A DNA stretch of 64,000 nucleotides from CAWEQW01 sp963811365 (lineage in GTDB: Bacteria > Actinomycetota > Actinomycetes > Propionibacteriales > Nocardioidaceae), in NCBI GenBank assembly GCA_963811365.1, contig CAWEQW010000006.1, positions 434,001 through 498,000 on the forward strand, read 5' to 3'. How positions within the stretch are numbered: the stretch's first letter is position 1; each line of letters begins with the position of its first letter. Made by a program: the position numbers and the translations under genes. This document shows, piece by piece, positions 1-8,951 of the stretch. The notes under the pieces are model-generated. The model saw only the letters and a list, made by a program, of their open reading frames with translations, was not told the DNA's origin and made no database searches.

Positions 1-2025
1 ACCGTTCCGAGCCGCGGGAACGTGACGGTCAGCGGAATCGTGACGAACCGCTCGTCGGAGCCCTGGACCGACCTCCAGGCGTACCTGTTCACCTCGAGCA
101 CGCCGATGACCACGGCCGAGGAGCTCGCCTCGGCCAGCCACACGGACGCCGTCGCCGTGGTCGGCTCACGGGTCATCGGCACCGGTCTCTCCGAGCAGCT
201 CGGCGACCTGGAGCCGGGGCAGAGCGAGGGGTACACGCTGTCGGTCCCGCGGCGCTACCTCGGCATCCCCAGGACGCCCGGCGTCTACTGGATCGGGGTG
301 CACGTCCTCGGCAAGGACTCAGTCGGCCAGGACAACGTCGCCGACGGCCGGGCCCGTACGTTCATCCCGGTGGCCTCCGGCCGCACCCCGCGGACCTCGC
401 TCGCCCTGGTGATGCCGGTCCAGAGCGACGTCCGCCGGGGGGCCGACGGCCGGCTGCTGCACGTCGCGGCATGGGAGCGCTCGCTGGCCCCGGACGGCCG
501 GCTCGACCGGCTGCTCGCGCTGAGCAGCACCGCGGGCCGGCCGCTCACCTGGCTGACCGACCCGGCCGTGCTCGACGCCGTCCGATCGGTCGCCGGGGGC
601 AACCCGGTGACCAGCACCGAGCCCACGACAGGCGGCGGCTCGGCCGGTCCGTCGCCGTCCCCGTCGGCGAGCCCCGCCTCTCCCTCCGCCTCCCCGTCCG
701 GCGGGCCGACCGGCGGCGGGTCACCGACCACGTCGGCCCAACGCAACGCCGGCCGGTGGCTGGCCGACTTCCGGCAGCAGTCGACGCTGCACGCCGTCCT
801 CGCCGTGCCGTACGGCGCCCTCGACGTCGCCTCGGCCTACCGACGCGGATACCCGGGCCTGGTGGCCTCGGCCGACTCGCTCTCGGCTCGCACCCTGGAC
901 ACGGCCCGGGTGAGCGCCGACCTGGTCACCGCTCCGGCGAGCGGCTTCCTGCCGGCCACGGCGCTGGCTCGGCTGCCCGCGGACCAGCCCGTGCTGCTGT
1001 CGGACGCGGCGTTCCCCACCGCGTCCGGGACCGTGCTGAGCCGGCAGCGAGGCACCCGCTCCGGGCCGCCGGTCGTCCTGTCCGACACCCGGGCCGGCTC
1101 CGGTGGCCCCGGCCCGGGTCGCCGGTTCGACGCGCTGGCCGTCCGGCAGCGGATCCTCAGCGAGGCCGCCCTGCACGCGTTGTCGCCGGCGCGCGACCAG
1201 GCCCTCGTCGTGCAGACTCCTCGGCGCTGGGACCCCGGCGCCGACTGGCGCGAGTCTGACTTCTTCGGCTCGCTGGACCAGCCGTGGCTGGACCTCGTCG
1301 ACGTGCCCACGCTGCTGGCCAGCACCCCGGCCACGAGGACGCCGGCCAAGGTGCCGGTCTACCCGCGCCGCCAGCGCGCCGCCGAGGTGCCCGCGGCCAA
1401 CCTGCAGGCGTCGGCGCGGCTGCGCTGGGCCGCTGCCAAGCTCGGCACGCTCCTCGACCGCAACGACGCAGTCCAGCCGCAGGTCGCCAAGCTGGCCGCG
1501 CTGGGGTCGTCCACCACGGTGCGCGCCCACCCCGGTCCGGCACTGCGCCGGCTCCGGGCCGGCACGCGCTGGGCCCAGCACCTGATGCGACAGGTCCAGA
1601 TCGAGGGGCCGCCGTTCGTCATCCTCTCCAGCGACTCTGGCACCTTCCAGGTGACGATCATCAACAAGCTCGACGCCGCCGTGAAGGTCGGCGTACGGGC
1701 GTTCACCGGTGGCCGCGAGCTCCGGATCGACGACGGACCGCCGGTCGCCCTGGGACCTGGGCAGCGGGCCTCGGTCCGGCTCAGGGCGACGGCCACCGGC
1801 ATCGGGGTGCACGCCGTGACCCTGATGCCGGTCACGACGCTCGGTCAGCCTCTCGGGAGAAGCGTCGAGTTCAACGTCCGCAGCAGCCAGGTCGGCCTGG
1901 TGATCTGGGCGATCATGGGTATCGGCGGTGCCGTGCTGTTCATCGCCATCGCCATCCGGGTGTCCCGCCGCGTCGCCCGCCGGAAGAAGACCCACGGACC
2001 GGTGCTCAAGGGGGTCCGCAGGTGA
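1..2025 (+). CDS. DUF6049-type membrane-anchored extracytoplasmic protein, 5' end outside window
   Basis: The frame is open from the first base, so the true start lies upstream. The visible 675 residues are a long extracytoplasmic region with a low-complexity Ser/Pro/Gly linker at roughly residues 205-245. One C-terminal transmembrane helix (around residues 633-655) is followed by a short Arg/Lys-rich cytoplasmic tail. This architecture, directly upstream of murJ, matches the actinobacterial DUF6049 family, whose function is unknown; a cell-envelope role is inferred from the neighbour. Its stop overlaps the murJ start (GTGA), so the two are probably co-translated. Confidence 0.8.
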   Translation, partial: TVPSRGNVTVSGIVTNRSSEPWTDLQAYLFTSSTPMTTAEELASASHTDAVAVVGSRVIGTGLSEQLGDLEPGQSEGYTLSVPRRYLGIPRTPGVYWIGVHVLGKDSVGQDNVADGRARTFIPVASGRTPRTSLALVMPVQSDVRRGADGRLLHVAAWERSLAPDGRLDRLLALSSTAGRPLTWLTDPAVLDAVRSVAGGNPVTSTEPTTGGGSAGPSPSPSASPASPSASPSGGPTGGGSPTTSAQRNAGRWLADFRQQSTLHAVLAVPYGALDVASAYRRGYPGLVASADSLSARTLDTARVSADLVTAPASGFLPATALARLPADQPVLLSDAAFPTASGTVLSRQRGTRSGPPVVLSDTRAGSGGPGPGRRFDALAVRQRILSEAALHALSPARDQALVVQTPRRWDPGADWRESDFFGSLDQPWLDLVDVPTLLASTPATRTPAKVPVYPRRQRAAEVPAANLQASARLRWAAAKLGTLLDRNDAVQPQVAKLAALGSSTTVRAHPGPALRRLRAGTRWAQHLMRQVQIEGPPFVILSSDSGTFQVTIINKLDAAVKVGVRAFTGGRELRIDDGPPVALGPGQRASVRLRATATGIGVHAVTLMPVTTLGQPLGRSVEFNVRSSQVGLVIWAIMGIGGAVLFIAIAIRVSRRVARRKKTHGPVLKGVRR

Positions 2026-3716
2026 GCTCCTCCCGCGAGTCCTCGGTGGAGGGAGAGCAGCGCAGCATCCTCTCCTCGAGCGCGGTGATGGCCGCGGGCA
2101 CCGTGGTCTCCCGGCTCAGCGGCTTCGTGCGGACCGCGATGCTGGGTGCCGCGCTCGGCGCGGCGCTGCACGCCGACATCTTCAACATCGCCAACACCGT
2201 CCCGAACATGCTCTACATCCTGCTGGCGGGCGGCGTGTTCAACGCGGTGCTCGTCCCGCAGCTGGTGCGGGCGATGAAGCACGACCCCGACCGCGGCGAC
2301 GCCTACACCAACCGGATCATCACGCTCGCCGGCATCTTCCTCGCGGGGGTCACCGCGGTCCTGGTGCTCGGGGCGCCGTGGCTGATGCGGATCTTCCTGG
2401 CCCCGGAGTACTTCACACCCGAGCTCGCGGCACAACGCGAGTCGGTGATCGTCTTCGCGCGCTACTGCCTGCCACAGGTCTTCTTCTACGGGATGTTCGT
2501 GCTGGTCGGTCAGGTGCTCAACTCCCGGGGCCGCTTCGGGCCGATGATGTGGGCGCCGATCGCCAACAACGTGGTCTCGGTCCTGGTGATCGGGCTGTAC
2601 CTGGTGGTGTACGGCGCGGCGCAGGGCGACCAGCTGTGCGGCGCGTTCACCCCGGGGCAGGAGCTGCTCCTCGGGCTCGGCTCGACGCTCGGCATCGTCG
2701 CGCAGTTCGCCGTGCTGCTGCCGTACCTGCGGGCCGCCGGGTTCACCTACCGGCCGCGCTTCGACTTCCGCGGGACCGGCCTCGGCCACACCCTGCGCCT
2801 GGGCACCTGGACGGTGCTGTTCGTGATCGTCAACCAGATCGCCTACACGGTCGTCGTACGGCTGGCCTCGGGCGGTACGGCGCAGACCGCCGGCGGCGCG
2901 TGCGCGACCGGAAGCTCGCAGGGCACCGGCTACACGATCTACTCGATGGCCTACCTGCTCGTGATGGTCCCGCACTCCGTGGTCACGGTCTCGCTGGCCA
3001 CGGCGATGCTGCCGCGGCTGTCCTCGCACGCCGCCGGCGCCGACCTGCGCGGGGTGGCCGACAACGTCGCGTCGACCCTGCGCAGCTCGTTCGCGCTGCT
3101 GATCCCGTTCGCGGTGCTGCTGCCGGTGATCGCGCTCGACGTCAGCAACGTGGTGTTCGGGTACGGCGCGGCCACCCCCAGCGTGCCGGATCTCGCGGTC
3201 TCGCTGGCGCTGTTCTCGCCGGGGCTGGTCTTCTTCACCGTGCACTACCTGATGCTGCGCGGCTTCTATGCGCTGGAGCGCAACCGCATGGTCTTCTGGG
3301 TGCAGTGCGTGATCGCGGCCGTGAACATCGTGGCCGCGGTGGTCCTGACCCGGATGGCCGACCCCGCGCACACCGCGCCGGGGCTGGTGATCGCGTTCGG
3401 TGCGTCCTACGTCGTCGGCGCGGTGGGCTCCTACACCCTGCTCGGCCGGCTGGTGGGCGGTCTGGGGACCGCTCGGCTCGTGCGCTTCCTGGTGCGGCTC
3501 GCGATCGCCGCCGGCATCGCCACCGCGCTGGCGTGGGCGGCGAAGTACGGCGTCGAGCAGCTCTGGCTGCCGAGCGCCACGAAGGTCCAGGCCATCGTGA
3601 TGCTCGCCGGCACCACCGCCATCGACGTGACGGTGTTCCTCGCGCTGTCTCGAGCCATGCGGATCCGCGAGGTCACAGGGATGACCGCGATGGTGACCAG
3701 CAGGCTCAGAAGGTGA
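2022..3716 (+). CDS. murJ: lipid II flippase MurJ (MviN)
   Basis: This 564-residue polytopic membrane protein of the MOP superfamily should flip lipid II across the membrane for peptidoglycan synthesis. After a short N-terminal tail the hallmark first helix is visible (SRLSGFVRTAMLGAALG), followed by about 14 hydrophobic segments. The GTG at 2022 was chosen because it overlaps the upstream stop and brings the MurJ N-terminus right after the start; the frame is also open much further upstream, but there it shadows the DUF6049 gene. In mycobacteria the orthologue carries a fused cytoplasmic pseudokinase domain. Here that domain is a separate downstream gene. Confidence 0.95.
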   Translation: MSSSRESSVEGEQRSILSSSAVMAAGTVVSRLSGFVRTAMLGAALGAALHADIFNIANTVPNMLYILLAGGVFNAVLVPQLVRAMKHDPDRGDAYTNRIITLAGIFLAGVTAVLVLGAPWLMRIFLAPEYFTPELAAQRESVIVFARYCLPQVFFYGMFVLVGQVLNSRGRFGPMMWAPIANNVVSVLVIGLYLVVYGAAQGDQLCGAFTPGQELLLGLGSTLGIVAQFAVLLPYLRAAGFTYRPRFDFRGTGLGHTLRLGTWTVLFVIVNQIAYTVVVRLASGGTAQTAGGACATGSSQGTGYTIYSMAYLLVMVPHSVVTVSLATAMLPRLSSHAAGADLRGVADNVASTLRSSFALLIPFAVLLPVIALDVSNVVFGYGAATPSVPDLAVSLALFSPGLVFFTVHYLMLRGFYALERNRMVFWVQCVIAAVNIVAAVVLTRMADPAHTAPGLVIAFGASYVVGAVGSYTLLGRLVGGLGTARLVRFLVRLAIAAGIATALAWAAKYGVEQLWLPSATKVQAIVMLAGTTAIDVTVFLALSRAMRIREVTGMTAMVTSRLRR

Positions 3717-3812
3717 CCTCTCGTACCATGTAGGTTCGAAAGGACCGTCAGGCACCAGTGCGCCCAGCGCCCACGAGAGCGCCGCTCGCGCCCAGGAGAC
3801 CCGGGGAGGATC

Positions 3813-5804
3813 GTGGCCGAGACACCCGTCGGACGCGGGACCCTCCTCGCCGGGCGCTTCCAGCTCGAGGACCTGCTCGACGAGGCCGACGGCGCCCGGT
3901 TCTGGCGAGCCACGGACCGGGTGCTGGCGCGCAGCGTGGCGGTGCACGTCATCCCTGCGTCCGACGCGCGCGCCGCGGCGCTGCTCAGCGCCGCCCGGGC
4001 GTCGGCGACCGTCACCGACGGCCACCTGCTGCGGGTCCTCGACGCGGCCGTCGAGGACGAGGCCGCCTACGTGGTCAACGAGTGGGGCTCCGGGGTGTCC
4101 CTGGACCGGATGATCTCCGAGTCGGCGCTGTCGTCCCGCCGAGCCGCCTGGGTGGTGAAGGAGGTCGCCGAGGCGATCACCACCGCGCACCGCCACGGCG
4201 TCGCGCACGGCCGGCTGATCCCCGAGAACGTGATGGTCACCGAGGCGGGCTCGGTCAAGCTCATCGGCTTCGTGGTCGACGCGGTGCTGCACGGCGGCGG
4301 CCGGCAGGTGCGCCCCGACGACCGGAGCGAGATCAGCGACCACGAGGCGGACGTGGTCAACCTCGCCGGGGTGCTGTACGCCTGCCTGGTCGGCAGGTGG
4401 CCGGGAGTCGGCTCCTCCGCGCTCCCCGACGCGCCCCGCGACCACGGGGCCGCGCTGCGTCCGAGGCAGGTGCGCGCCGGCATCCCCCGACCGCTGGACG
4501 CGATCTGTGACCGGGTGCTGAACCCGGGCGCCCGCGGCCGGCCGCCGATCGAGACCGCGCACGAGGTGTTCGCCGCGCTCAGCGACTACATCGGGGACCC
4601 CGCTGCGGCGGACGCGATGGGACAGACCACGGTGCTCGACGAGGGCACCCGGGCCGCGGCTCTGTCCGGGTTCCCGTTCCCGGCCGACCCGTCGAGGCAC
4701 GATGCCCCCCCGAGCGACGGTGACCCAGGCCCCGACCCCGCCGACACCTCCCCGGACGGCCCCGCCACCGTGGCGGGCGCGGGAGCCGAGGCGCCGAACC
4801 GCGACCGACGGCCCACCCCGCCCGGTCCGCGGCACGACCCCGACGCCACCCAGGCCGGCGAGCCGGTGTTCGACGACTCCAGGGCCCGGGCTCCAGGGTC
4901 GTCCGGCTCGGGTGAGCTGCCCGCCGACGCGTTCGCCCAGCGGACCCCGCCCCCGCCGCCTCCCCCGTTGGTCGAGCCCGAGCCCAAGCCCCTGTTCGCC
5001 GACGGGCCGCGGCGGTTCCCCCAGGACGCCGCAGACGACCCGGCCGCGTCCACGTCGCACGCCTGGACCTCGACCGCCCCGGGACCGCGCAACGGCTCCC
5101 TGCCGCCGTACTGGGGCCCGGACGCGCACCCCGCCCCGGACGACTCCGCGGCCGACACCGGGAGCTGGCCCCAGGACGAGTCGCCGCCCGGCTCCACCTG
5201 GCTGCGGCTGGCCGCGGTCATCGGCGGCATCGTCATGCTCGTGCTCGCGGTGGTGTTCGCCTTCAACCTGGGGCGCGGGTCCGGTCCGCTCGGTGGGGGC
5301 GGCACCGACAGCGGTGGCGGCTCCGGAACCGGCACCCGGTCCGCGGCTCCGAGCCGCCCGCTCACGGTCGCCGCGGTCTCGGACTTCGACCCGGAGGGCA
5401 GCCCGCCGTCGGAGAACCCGCAGCTCGCCCCGCTCGCCGTCGACGGCAAGGCCGGCACCTCCTGGCGGACGATGACCTACTACGGCAACCCGGCTCTCGG
5501 CGGCCTCAAGGACGGCGTCGGGCTCGCCGTGGACCTGGGGAGCCGGAAGAGGCTGGGCTCCGTCGCGCTGAGGCTCGTCGGCAGCCCGACCACGGTGGAG
5601 ATTCTCCGGGCACCGGGCAGCACCAAGCCGACCAGCACCTCCGGCCTGACCAAGGTCGGCGGTGCCGCCGGTGCGGGCACGTCGGTGACCATCAAGCTCG
5701 ACAAGCCGGTCAGGACGCAGTGGTTCGTGGTGTGGCTGACCTCGCTGCCCGCTGTCTCCGGGGGCTACCAGGGCGGGGTGGCGGAGATCGTCCCCCGGTC
5801 ATGA
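3813..5804 (+). CDS. membrane-anchored protein kinase-like (pseudokinase) protein, MurJ-associated
   Basis: The protein has 663 residues: a kinase-fold domain (about 1-270), a long Pro/Asp/Gly-rich linker, one transmembrane helix (about 466-488) and an extracytoplasmic beta-sandwich-like domain. The kinase motifs are degenerate. The VAIK lysine is His (VAVHVI), the HRD loop reads HGRLIPEN with no catalytic Asp, and there is no DFG (IGFVVD). It is therefore predicted to be inactive and to act as a scaffold. In M. tuberculosis the MviN pseudokinase binds the FHA protein FhaA; a similar regulatory role for MurJ here is inference. The GTG start has a strong GGGGAGGA ribosome-binding site at 3803-3810. 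Confidence 0.82.
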   Translation: MAETPVGRGTLLAGRFQLEDLLDEADGARFWRATDRVLARSVAVHVIPASDARAAALLSAARASATVTDGHLLRVLDAAVEDEAAYVVNEWGSGVSLDRMISESALSSRRAAWVVKEVAEAITTAHRHGVAHGRLIPENVMVTEAGSVKLIGFVVDAVLHGGGRQVRPDDRSEISDHEADVVNLAGVLYACLVGRWPGVGSSALPDAPRDHGAALRPRQVRAGIPRPLDAICDRVLNPGARGRPPIETAHEVFAALSDYIGDPAAADAMGQTTVLDEGTRAAALSGFPFPADPSRHDAPPSDGDPGPDPADTSPDGPATVAGAGAEAPNRDRRPTPPGPRHDPDATQAGEPVFDDSRARAPGSSGSGELPADAFAQRTPPPPPPPLVEPEPKPLFADGPRRFPQDAADDPAASTSHAWTSTAPGPRNGSLPPYWGPDAHPAPDDSAADTGSWPQDESPPGSTWLRLAAVIGGIVMLVLAVVFAFNLGRGSGPLGGGGTDSGGGSGTGTRSAAPSRPLTVAAVSDFDPEGSPPSENPQLAPLAVDGKAGTSWRTMTYYGNPALGGLKDGVGLAVDLGSRKRLGSVALRLVGSPTTVEILRAPGSTKPTSTSGLTKVGGAAGAGTSVTIKLDKPVRTQWFVVWLTSLPAVSGGYQGGVAEIVPRS

Positions 5805-6547
5805 CCGGCCTCTCCGGCGGCGCGTCCGACGACCCGGTCGACGCCGCCGACGACCGGGCCCTGCTCGCCGCGCACGTCGCCGGGGACCCGGACGCGTTCG
5901 GGCAGCTCGTCCGGCGGCACCGCGACCGGCTCTGGGCCGTCGCCCTGCGCACCACAGGCAACCCGGAGGAGGCAGCCGACGCACTCCAGGACGCGCTGGT
6001 CTCGGCCTACCGGCGGGCCGGGTCGTTCCGGGGCGACGCCGCGGTGACGACCTGGCTGCACCGGGTGGTCGTCAACGCCTGCCTCGACCGGCTGCGCCGG
6101 AGCAGGGTCCGGGCGGCCGACCCGTTGCCCGACGACGTCGAGGAGTACGCCGACCGGGGCTCGCTGGCCACGAGCACCGCGGCGAGCACGGAGGCCACGG
6201 ACCCGGCCGAGCTCACCCTCGGCCACGAGCAACGGGACGCGGTGCTCGCCGCGCTCGCGACCCTCGCCCCCGAGCAGCGCGCCGCGGTGGTGCTCGTCGA
6301 CATGGAGGGGTACTCCGTCGAGGAGACCGCCGCCCTCCTCGGCTGCGCGCCGGGGACCGTGAAGAGCCGCTGCTCGCGCGGCCGGGCCCGGCTCCTGCCG
6401 CTGCTCGCCGGGATCCGGGCCACCGACCCGGAGCCGGGTGGTCCAGGTCACCGGAACCCCACCGCGGCCCCGCGCGTCGGACCGGACGTGAGCCCCGGGC
6501 ACCCCGGCACCGGTCCGGCCGAAGGAGGTGACCGCCGTGACGCCTGA
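5801..6547 (+). CDS. sigM: ECF RNA polymerase sigma factor SigM
   Basis: A 248-residue ECF sigma factor. Region 2 lies at about residues 25-100 (FGQLVRRHRDRLWAVALRTT, then the acidic DALQDA motif). Region 4 lies at about 150-205, ending in an HTH (YSVEETAALLGCAPGTVKSR). The ATG at 5801 overlaps the upstream stop (ATGA). Position before an anti-sigma gene and trxB/trxA matches the M. tuberculosis sigM locus, which supports the symbol. It probably responds to envelope or redox stress and is held by the product of the next gene. Confidence 0.9.
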   Translation: MTGLSGGASDDPVDAADDRALLAAHVAGDPDAFGQLVRRHRDRLWAVALRTTGNPEEAADALQDALVSAYRRAGSFRGDAAVTTWLHRVVVNACLDRLRRSRVRAADPLPDDVEEYADRGSLATSTAASTEATDPAELTLGHEQRDAVLAALATLAPEQRAAVVLVDMEGYSVEETAALLGCAPGTVKSRCSRGRARLLPLLAGIRATDPEPGGPGHRNPTAAPRVGPDVSPGHPGTGPAEGGDRRDA

Positions 6548-7197
6548 GGAGGAGGAGCGGGTGCGGGCACTGCTGCGTGCCGCCGCCGCGGAGCCGGCGC
6601 GGATGCCCGAGGACGTCGCCGACCGGCTCGACGCGGTGCTCGCCGGCCTCGCCGACGAGCGCTCGACGGTCGCCCCGGTGGCGGACCTGGCGGCTGCCCG
6701 GCTCCGGCGCCGCCGGTGGGTGCAGGGCCTGGTGGCCGCAGCCGCCGTCGTGGCGGTGGTGGCCGGCGGCGGACCGGTGCTGCGCTCGGTCACCGACGGA
6801 GGCAGCAGCGGCAGCGCGCAGTCGACGGCGGCCTCCCGCGCCAAGGCGGCTCCTTCCCAGGCCCGCGGTGCGGCGCCCGCCACCCAGGTCCCGGAGGGTG
6901 GGCTGGTCGTCCTCGGCGTGCTCCGGGAGGGTGCGGTCGCTGCACGCCGCGACGCTGGGTCACGACGTCCGCCGGCTGCTGGTGGCCGCTGCACGAACCC
7001 CACCCGCGCCGATCCCGGCGCCCCGCTGCGCGACACCGCGTCCGGCGGCGGGAGACTCGCTGTTCGCCGTACGGCTGGACGGCGCGCCGGCGACCCTGGT
7101 CGTGTCCGCCCCACGGAACGGGACCCGGGCGGCGCGGGTGTACGCCTGTGCCGACGCACGACGCCCGCTCGCCACGACGACGGTGCACGGCCGGTGA
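6537..7197 (+). pseudogene. anti-sigma factor for SigM, frame broken once
   Basis: A GTG start at 6537 follows GAAGGAGG (6521-6528) and overlaps the end of sigM by 11 bases. The N-terminal cytoplasmic part (about 60 residues, Arg-rich at the membrane edge) is followed by one transmembrane helix (GLVAAAAVVAVVAGGG) and a Ser/Ala-rich extracytoplasmic part. The reading frame then moves by +1 near 6900-6945. The other frame continues with a well-formed C-terminus (DSLFAVRLDGAPATLVVSAP) to the TGA at 7195-7197. Either the gene is truly broken, freeing SigM, or this is a one-base consensus error. The architecture is right for an ECF anti-sigma factor of the RsmA type. Confidence 0.65.
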
Positions 7198-7231
7198 CAC
7201 CCGAGCGGTGACGGGGAGGTACGGCGGCGCC

Positions 7232-7258
7232 GGGAATGCCAGGCACCTAGACTCGGTT
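7232..7258 (+). promoter_or_regulatory. SigR/SigH-type promoter of trxBA
   Basis: GGGAAT at 7232-7237 and GTT at 7256-7258 are separated by exactly 18 bases. This is the GGAAT-N18-GTT pattern recognised by the redox-stress sigma factor SigR of Streptomyces and SigH of mycobacteria, which controls thioredoxin genes. It leaves a 5' leader of about 55 bases before trxB. Confidence 0.65.
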
Positions 7259-7319
7259 GTACGCACGAAGGCGTGACAGCCACGCCCAGGTCTCAGGAGC
7301 AGGGAGTTCGGACATCACC

Positions 7320-8345
7320 ATGACCCAGCAGGGGACGCCCGCCAGCGACGTGCGCAACGTCATCATCGTCGGGTCCGGCCCGGCCGGCTACACCGCAGCC
7401 GTGTACGCCGCCCGCGCCAACCTGGCCCCGCTCGTGTTCGAGGGCTCGGTGACCGCCGGGGGCGCGCTGATGAACACCACCGAGGTGGAGAACTTCCCGG
7501 GCTTCCGCGACGGGATCATGGGCCCGGAGCTGATGGACAGCATGCGTGCCCAGGCCGAGCGCTTCGGCGCCGAGCTGGTCTCCGACGACGTCACCGCGCT
7601 GGACCTCACCGGAGCGGTCAAGGTCGTGACCGACGGAGCGGGGCAGCAGCACCGCGCGCACGCCGTGGTGCTCGCCACCGGCTCCGGCTACCGCAAGCTC
7701 GGGCTCCCGGACGAGGACCGGCTCTCGGGCCACGGGGTCAGCTGGTGCGCGACCTGCGACGGGTTCTTCTTCCGCGAGCAGCACATCGCGGTCGTCGGTG
7801 GCGGCGACTCGGCCGTCGAGGAGGCCACCTTCTTGTCCCGCTTCGCCAGCAAGGTGACGCTGGTGCACCGCCGCGACGAGCTGCGGGCCTCGAAGATCAT
7901 GCAGGACCGGGCGTTCGCCGACCCGAAGATCGAGGTCGCGTGGAACTCCGCGGTCAGCGCGATCCACGGTGAGGAGAGGCTGACCGGCGTGACCCTGGTC
8001 GACACGGTCACCGGCGCCGAGCGGAGCCTGGACGTGACCGGGCTGTTCATCGCGATCGGTCACGACCCGCGCTCGGAGCTGCTGCACGGTCAGGTCCGCC
8101 TCGACGAGGAGGGCTACGTCCTCGTCGACCACCCGTCCACGAGGACCAGCCTGCCGGGCGTGTTCGCGTGCGGCGACCTGGTGGACCACGAGTACCGGCA
8201 GGCGGTCACCGCCGCCGGCACGGGTTGCGCGGCCGCGCTCGACGCCGAGCGGTTCCTCGCCGACCTGGCGCACGCCGCCGCCACCCGCGACCGCGACATG
8301 GAGGACGAGCTGCTGAGCGAGGCGGTCGAGACCGCGCGCGCCTGA
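7320..8345 (+). CDS. trxB: thioredoxin-disulfide reductase
   Basis: A 341-residue NADPH:thioredoxin reductase. It has the N-terminal FAD-binding GSGPAGYTAAVYAARA motif, the redox-active CATC motif (WCATCDGFFF, near residue 145), an NADPH-binding GGGDSAVEEA motif and the C-terminal FAD motif (GVFACGDLVD). It transfers electrons from NADPH to TrxA, encoded next. The ATG at 7320 gives the standard family length; further upstream the frame is open but lies in the promoter and leader. Confidence 0.96.
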   Translation: MTQQGTPASDVRNVIIVGSGPAGYTAAVYAARANLAPLVFEGSVTAGGALMNTTEVENFPGFRDGIMGPELMDSMRAQAERFGAELVSDDVTALDLTGAVKVVTDGAGQQHRAHAVVLATGSGYRKLGLPDEDRLSGHGVSWCATCDGFFFREQHIAVVGGGDSAVEEATFLSRFASKVTLVHRRDELRASKIMQDRAFADPKIEVAWNSAVSAIHGEERLTGVTLVDTVTGAERSLDVTGLFIAIGHDPRSELLHGQVRLDEEGYVLVDHPSTRTSLPGVFACGDLVDHEYRQAVTAAGTGCAAALDAERFLADLAHAAATRDRDMEDELLSEAVETARA

Positions 8346-8429
8346 CGCGGCGATGGCCCGCTCCCCGAGGGCCGGGAAGAAACGTCCCCGGCACCGTGTT
8401 CACTTCTGGACCACACCATGGTTCCACCG

Positions 8430-8450
8430 GGATCCCTCTCGCAGGGATCC
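8430..8450. other. short inverted repeat in the trxB-trxA gap
   Basis: GGATCCCT (8430-8437) and AGGGATCC (8443-8450) can pair around a 5-base loop, 26 bases before trxA. No U-tract follows, so this is more likely an mRNA-processing or stability element than a terminator. Confidence 0.3.
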
Positions 8451-8475
8451 ACCACCCAGCCGAGAAGGAGACCTC

Positions 8476-8802
8476 GTGGCGGATATGCAGACAGTGACCG
8501 ACGCCGACTTCGAGACCCAGGTCCTGAAGTCCGACAAGCCCGTCCTCGTGGACTTCTGGGCCGAGTGGTGCGGGCCGTGCCGCCAGGTGCACCCGATCCT
8601 CGACGAGATCAACGCCGAGCACGGCGACAAGATCACGTTCGTGAAGATGAACGTCGACGAGAACCCGGTCACCCCGGCCGCCTACCGGGTCACCGGCATC
8701 CCGACGCTCAACGTCTACCAGGGCGGCGAGGTCGTCAAGCAGATCGTCGGCGCCCGCCCGAAGGCCGCGCTGCTGAACGAGCTGAGCGACTTCATCGCCT
8801 GA
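8476..8802 (+). CDS. trxA: thioredoxin
   Basis: A 108-residue thioredoxin with the classic active site WAEWCGPCR (near residues 28-36) and the conserved cis-proline segment (VTGIPTLNVYQGGE). The GTG at 8476 follows GAAGGAG (8463-8469) and gives the usual family length; the frame is open upstream but without family similarity. It sits 130 bases downstream of its reductase and probably shares the SigR-type promoter. Confidence 0.96.
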   Translation: MADMQTVTDADFETQVLKSDKPVLVDFWAEWCGPCRQVHPILDEINAEHGDKITFVKMNVDENPVTPAAYRVTGIPTLNVYQGGEVVKQIVGARPKAALLNELSDFIA

Positions 8803-8812
8803 GACCGTCGCA

Positions 8813-8848
8813 CCGAGGGGCGGCTCCCCGCGGGGAGCCGCCCCTCGG
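8813..8848 (+). terminator. strong GC hairpin after trxA
   Basis: A perfect 17-bp inverted repeat (8813-8829 with 8832-8848, two-base centre) starts 10 bases after the trxA stop. It is followed by a weak T-containing run. It most likely ends the trxBA transcript. Confidence 0.7.
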
Positions 8849-8951
8849 CTGTTGACATCGGCGGTGCGTCTGTTTGAGTAGGGTGCGCCGCCTCGGTCCG
8901 CCAGCTCGTCGACGGGTGGACGGACCTCCGACCGAGACGAGGGAGTTCGGT

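Noticed and set aside
600..730. Ser/Pro-rich repeat tract in the DUF6049 gene as a DNA repeat or CRISPR-like array
   Set aside because: It encodes a disordered linker; units are irregular and there are no spacers. No CRISPR array was seen anywhere in the window.
1845..5129. Very long minus-strand open frame (over 1,000 codons) opposite murJ and the pseudokinase gene
   Set aside because: Antisense shadow in GC-rich DNA: Arg/Gly/His-rich composition, no domain, and the plus strand carries clear genes.
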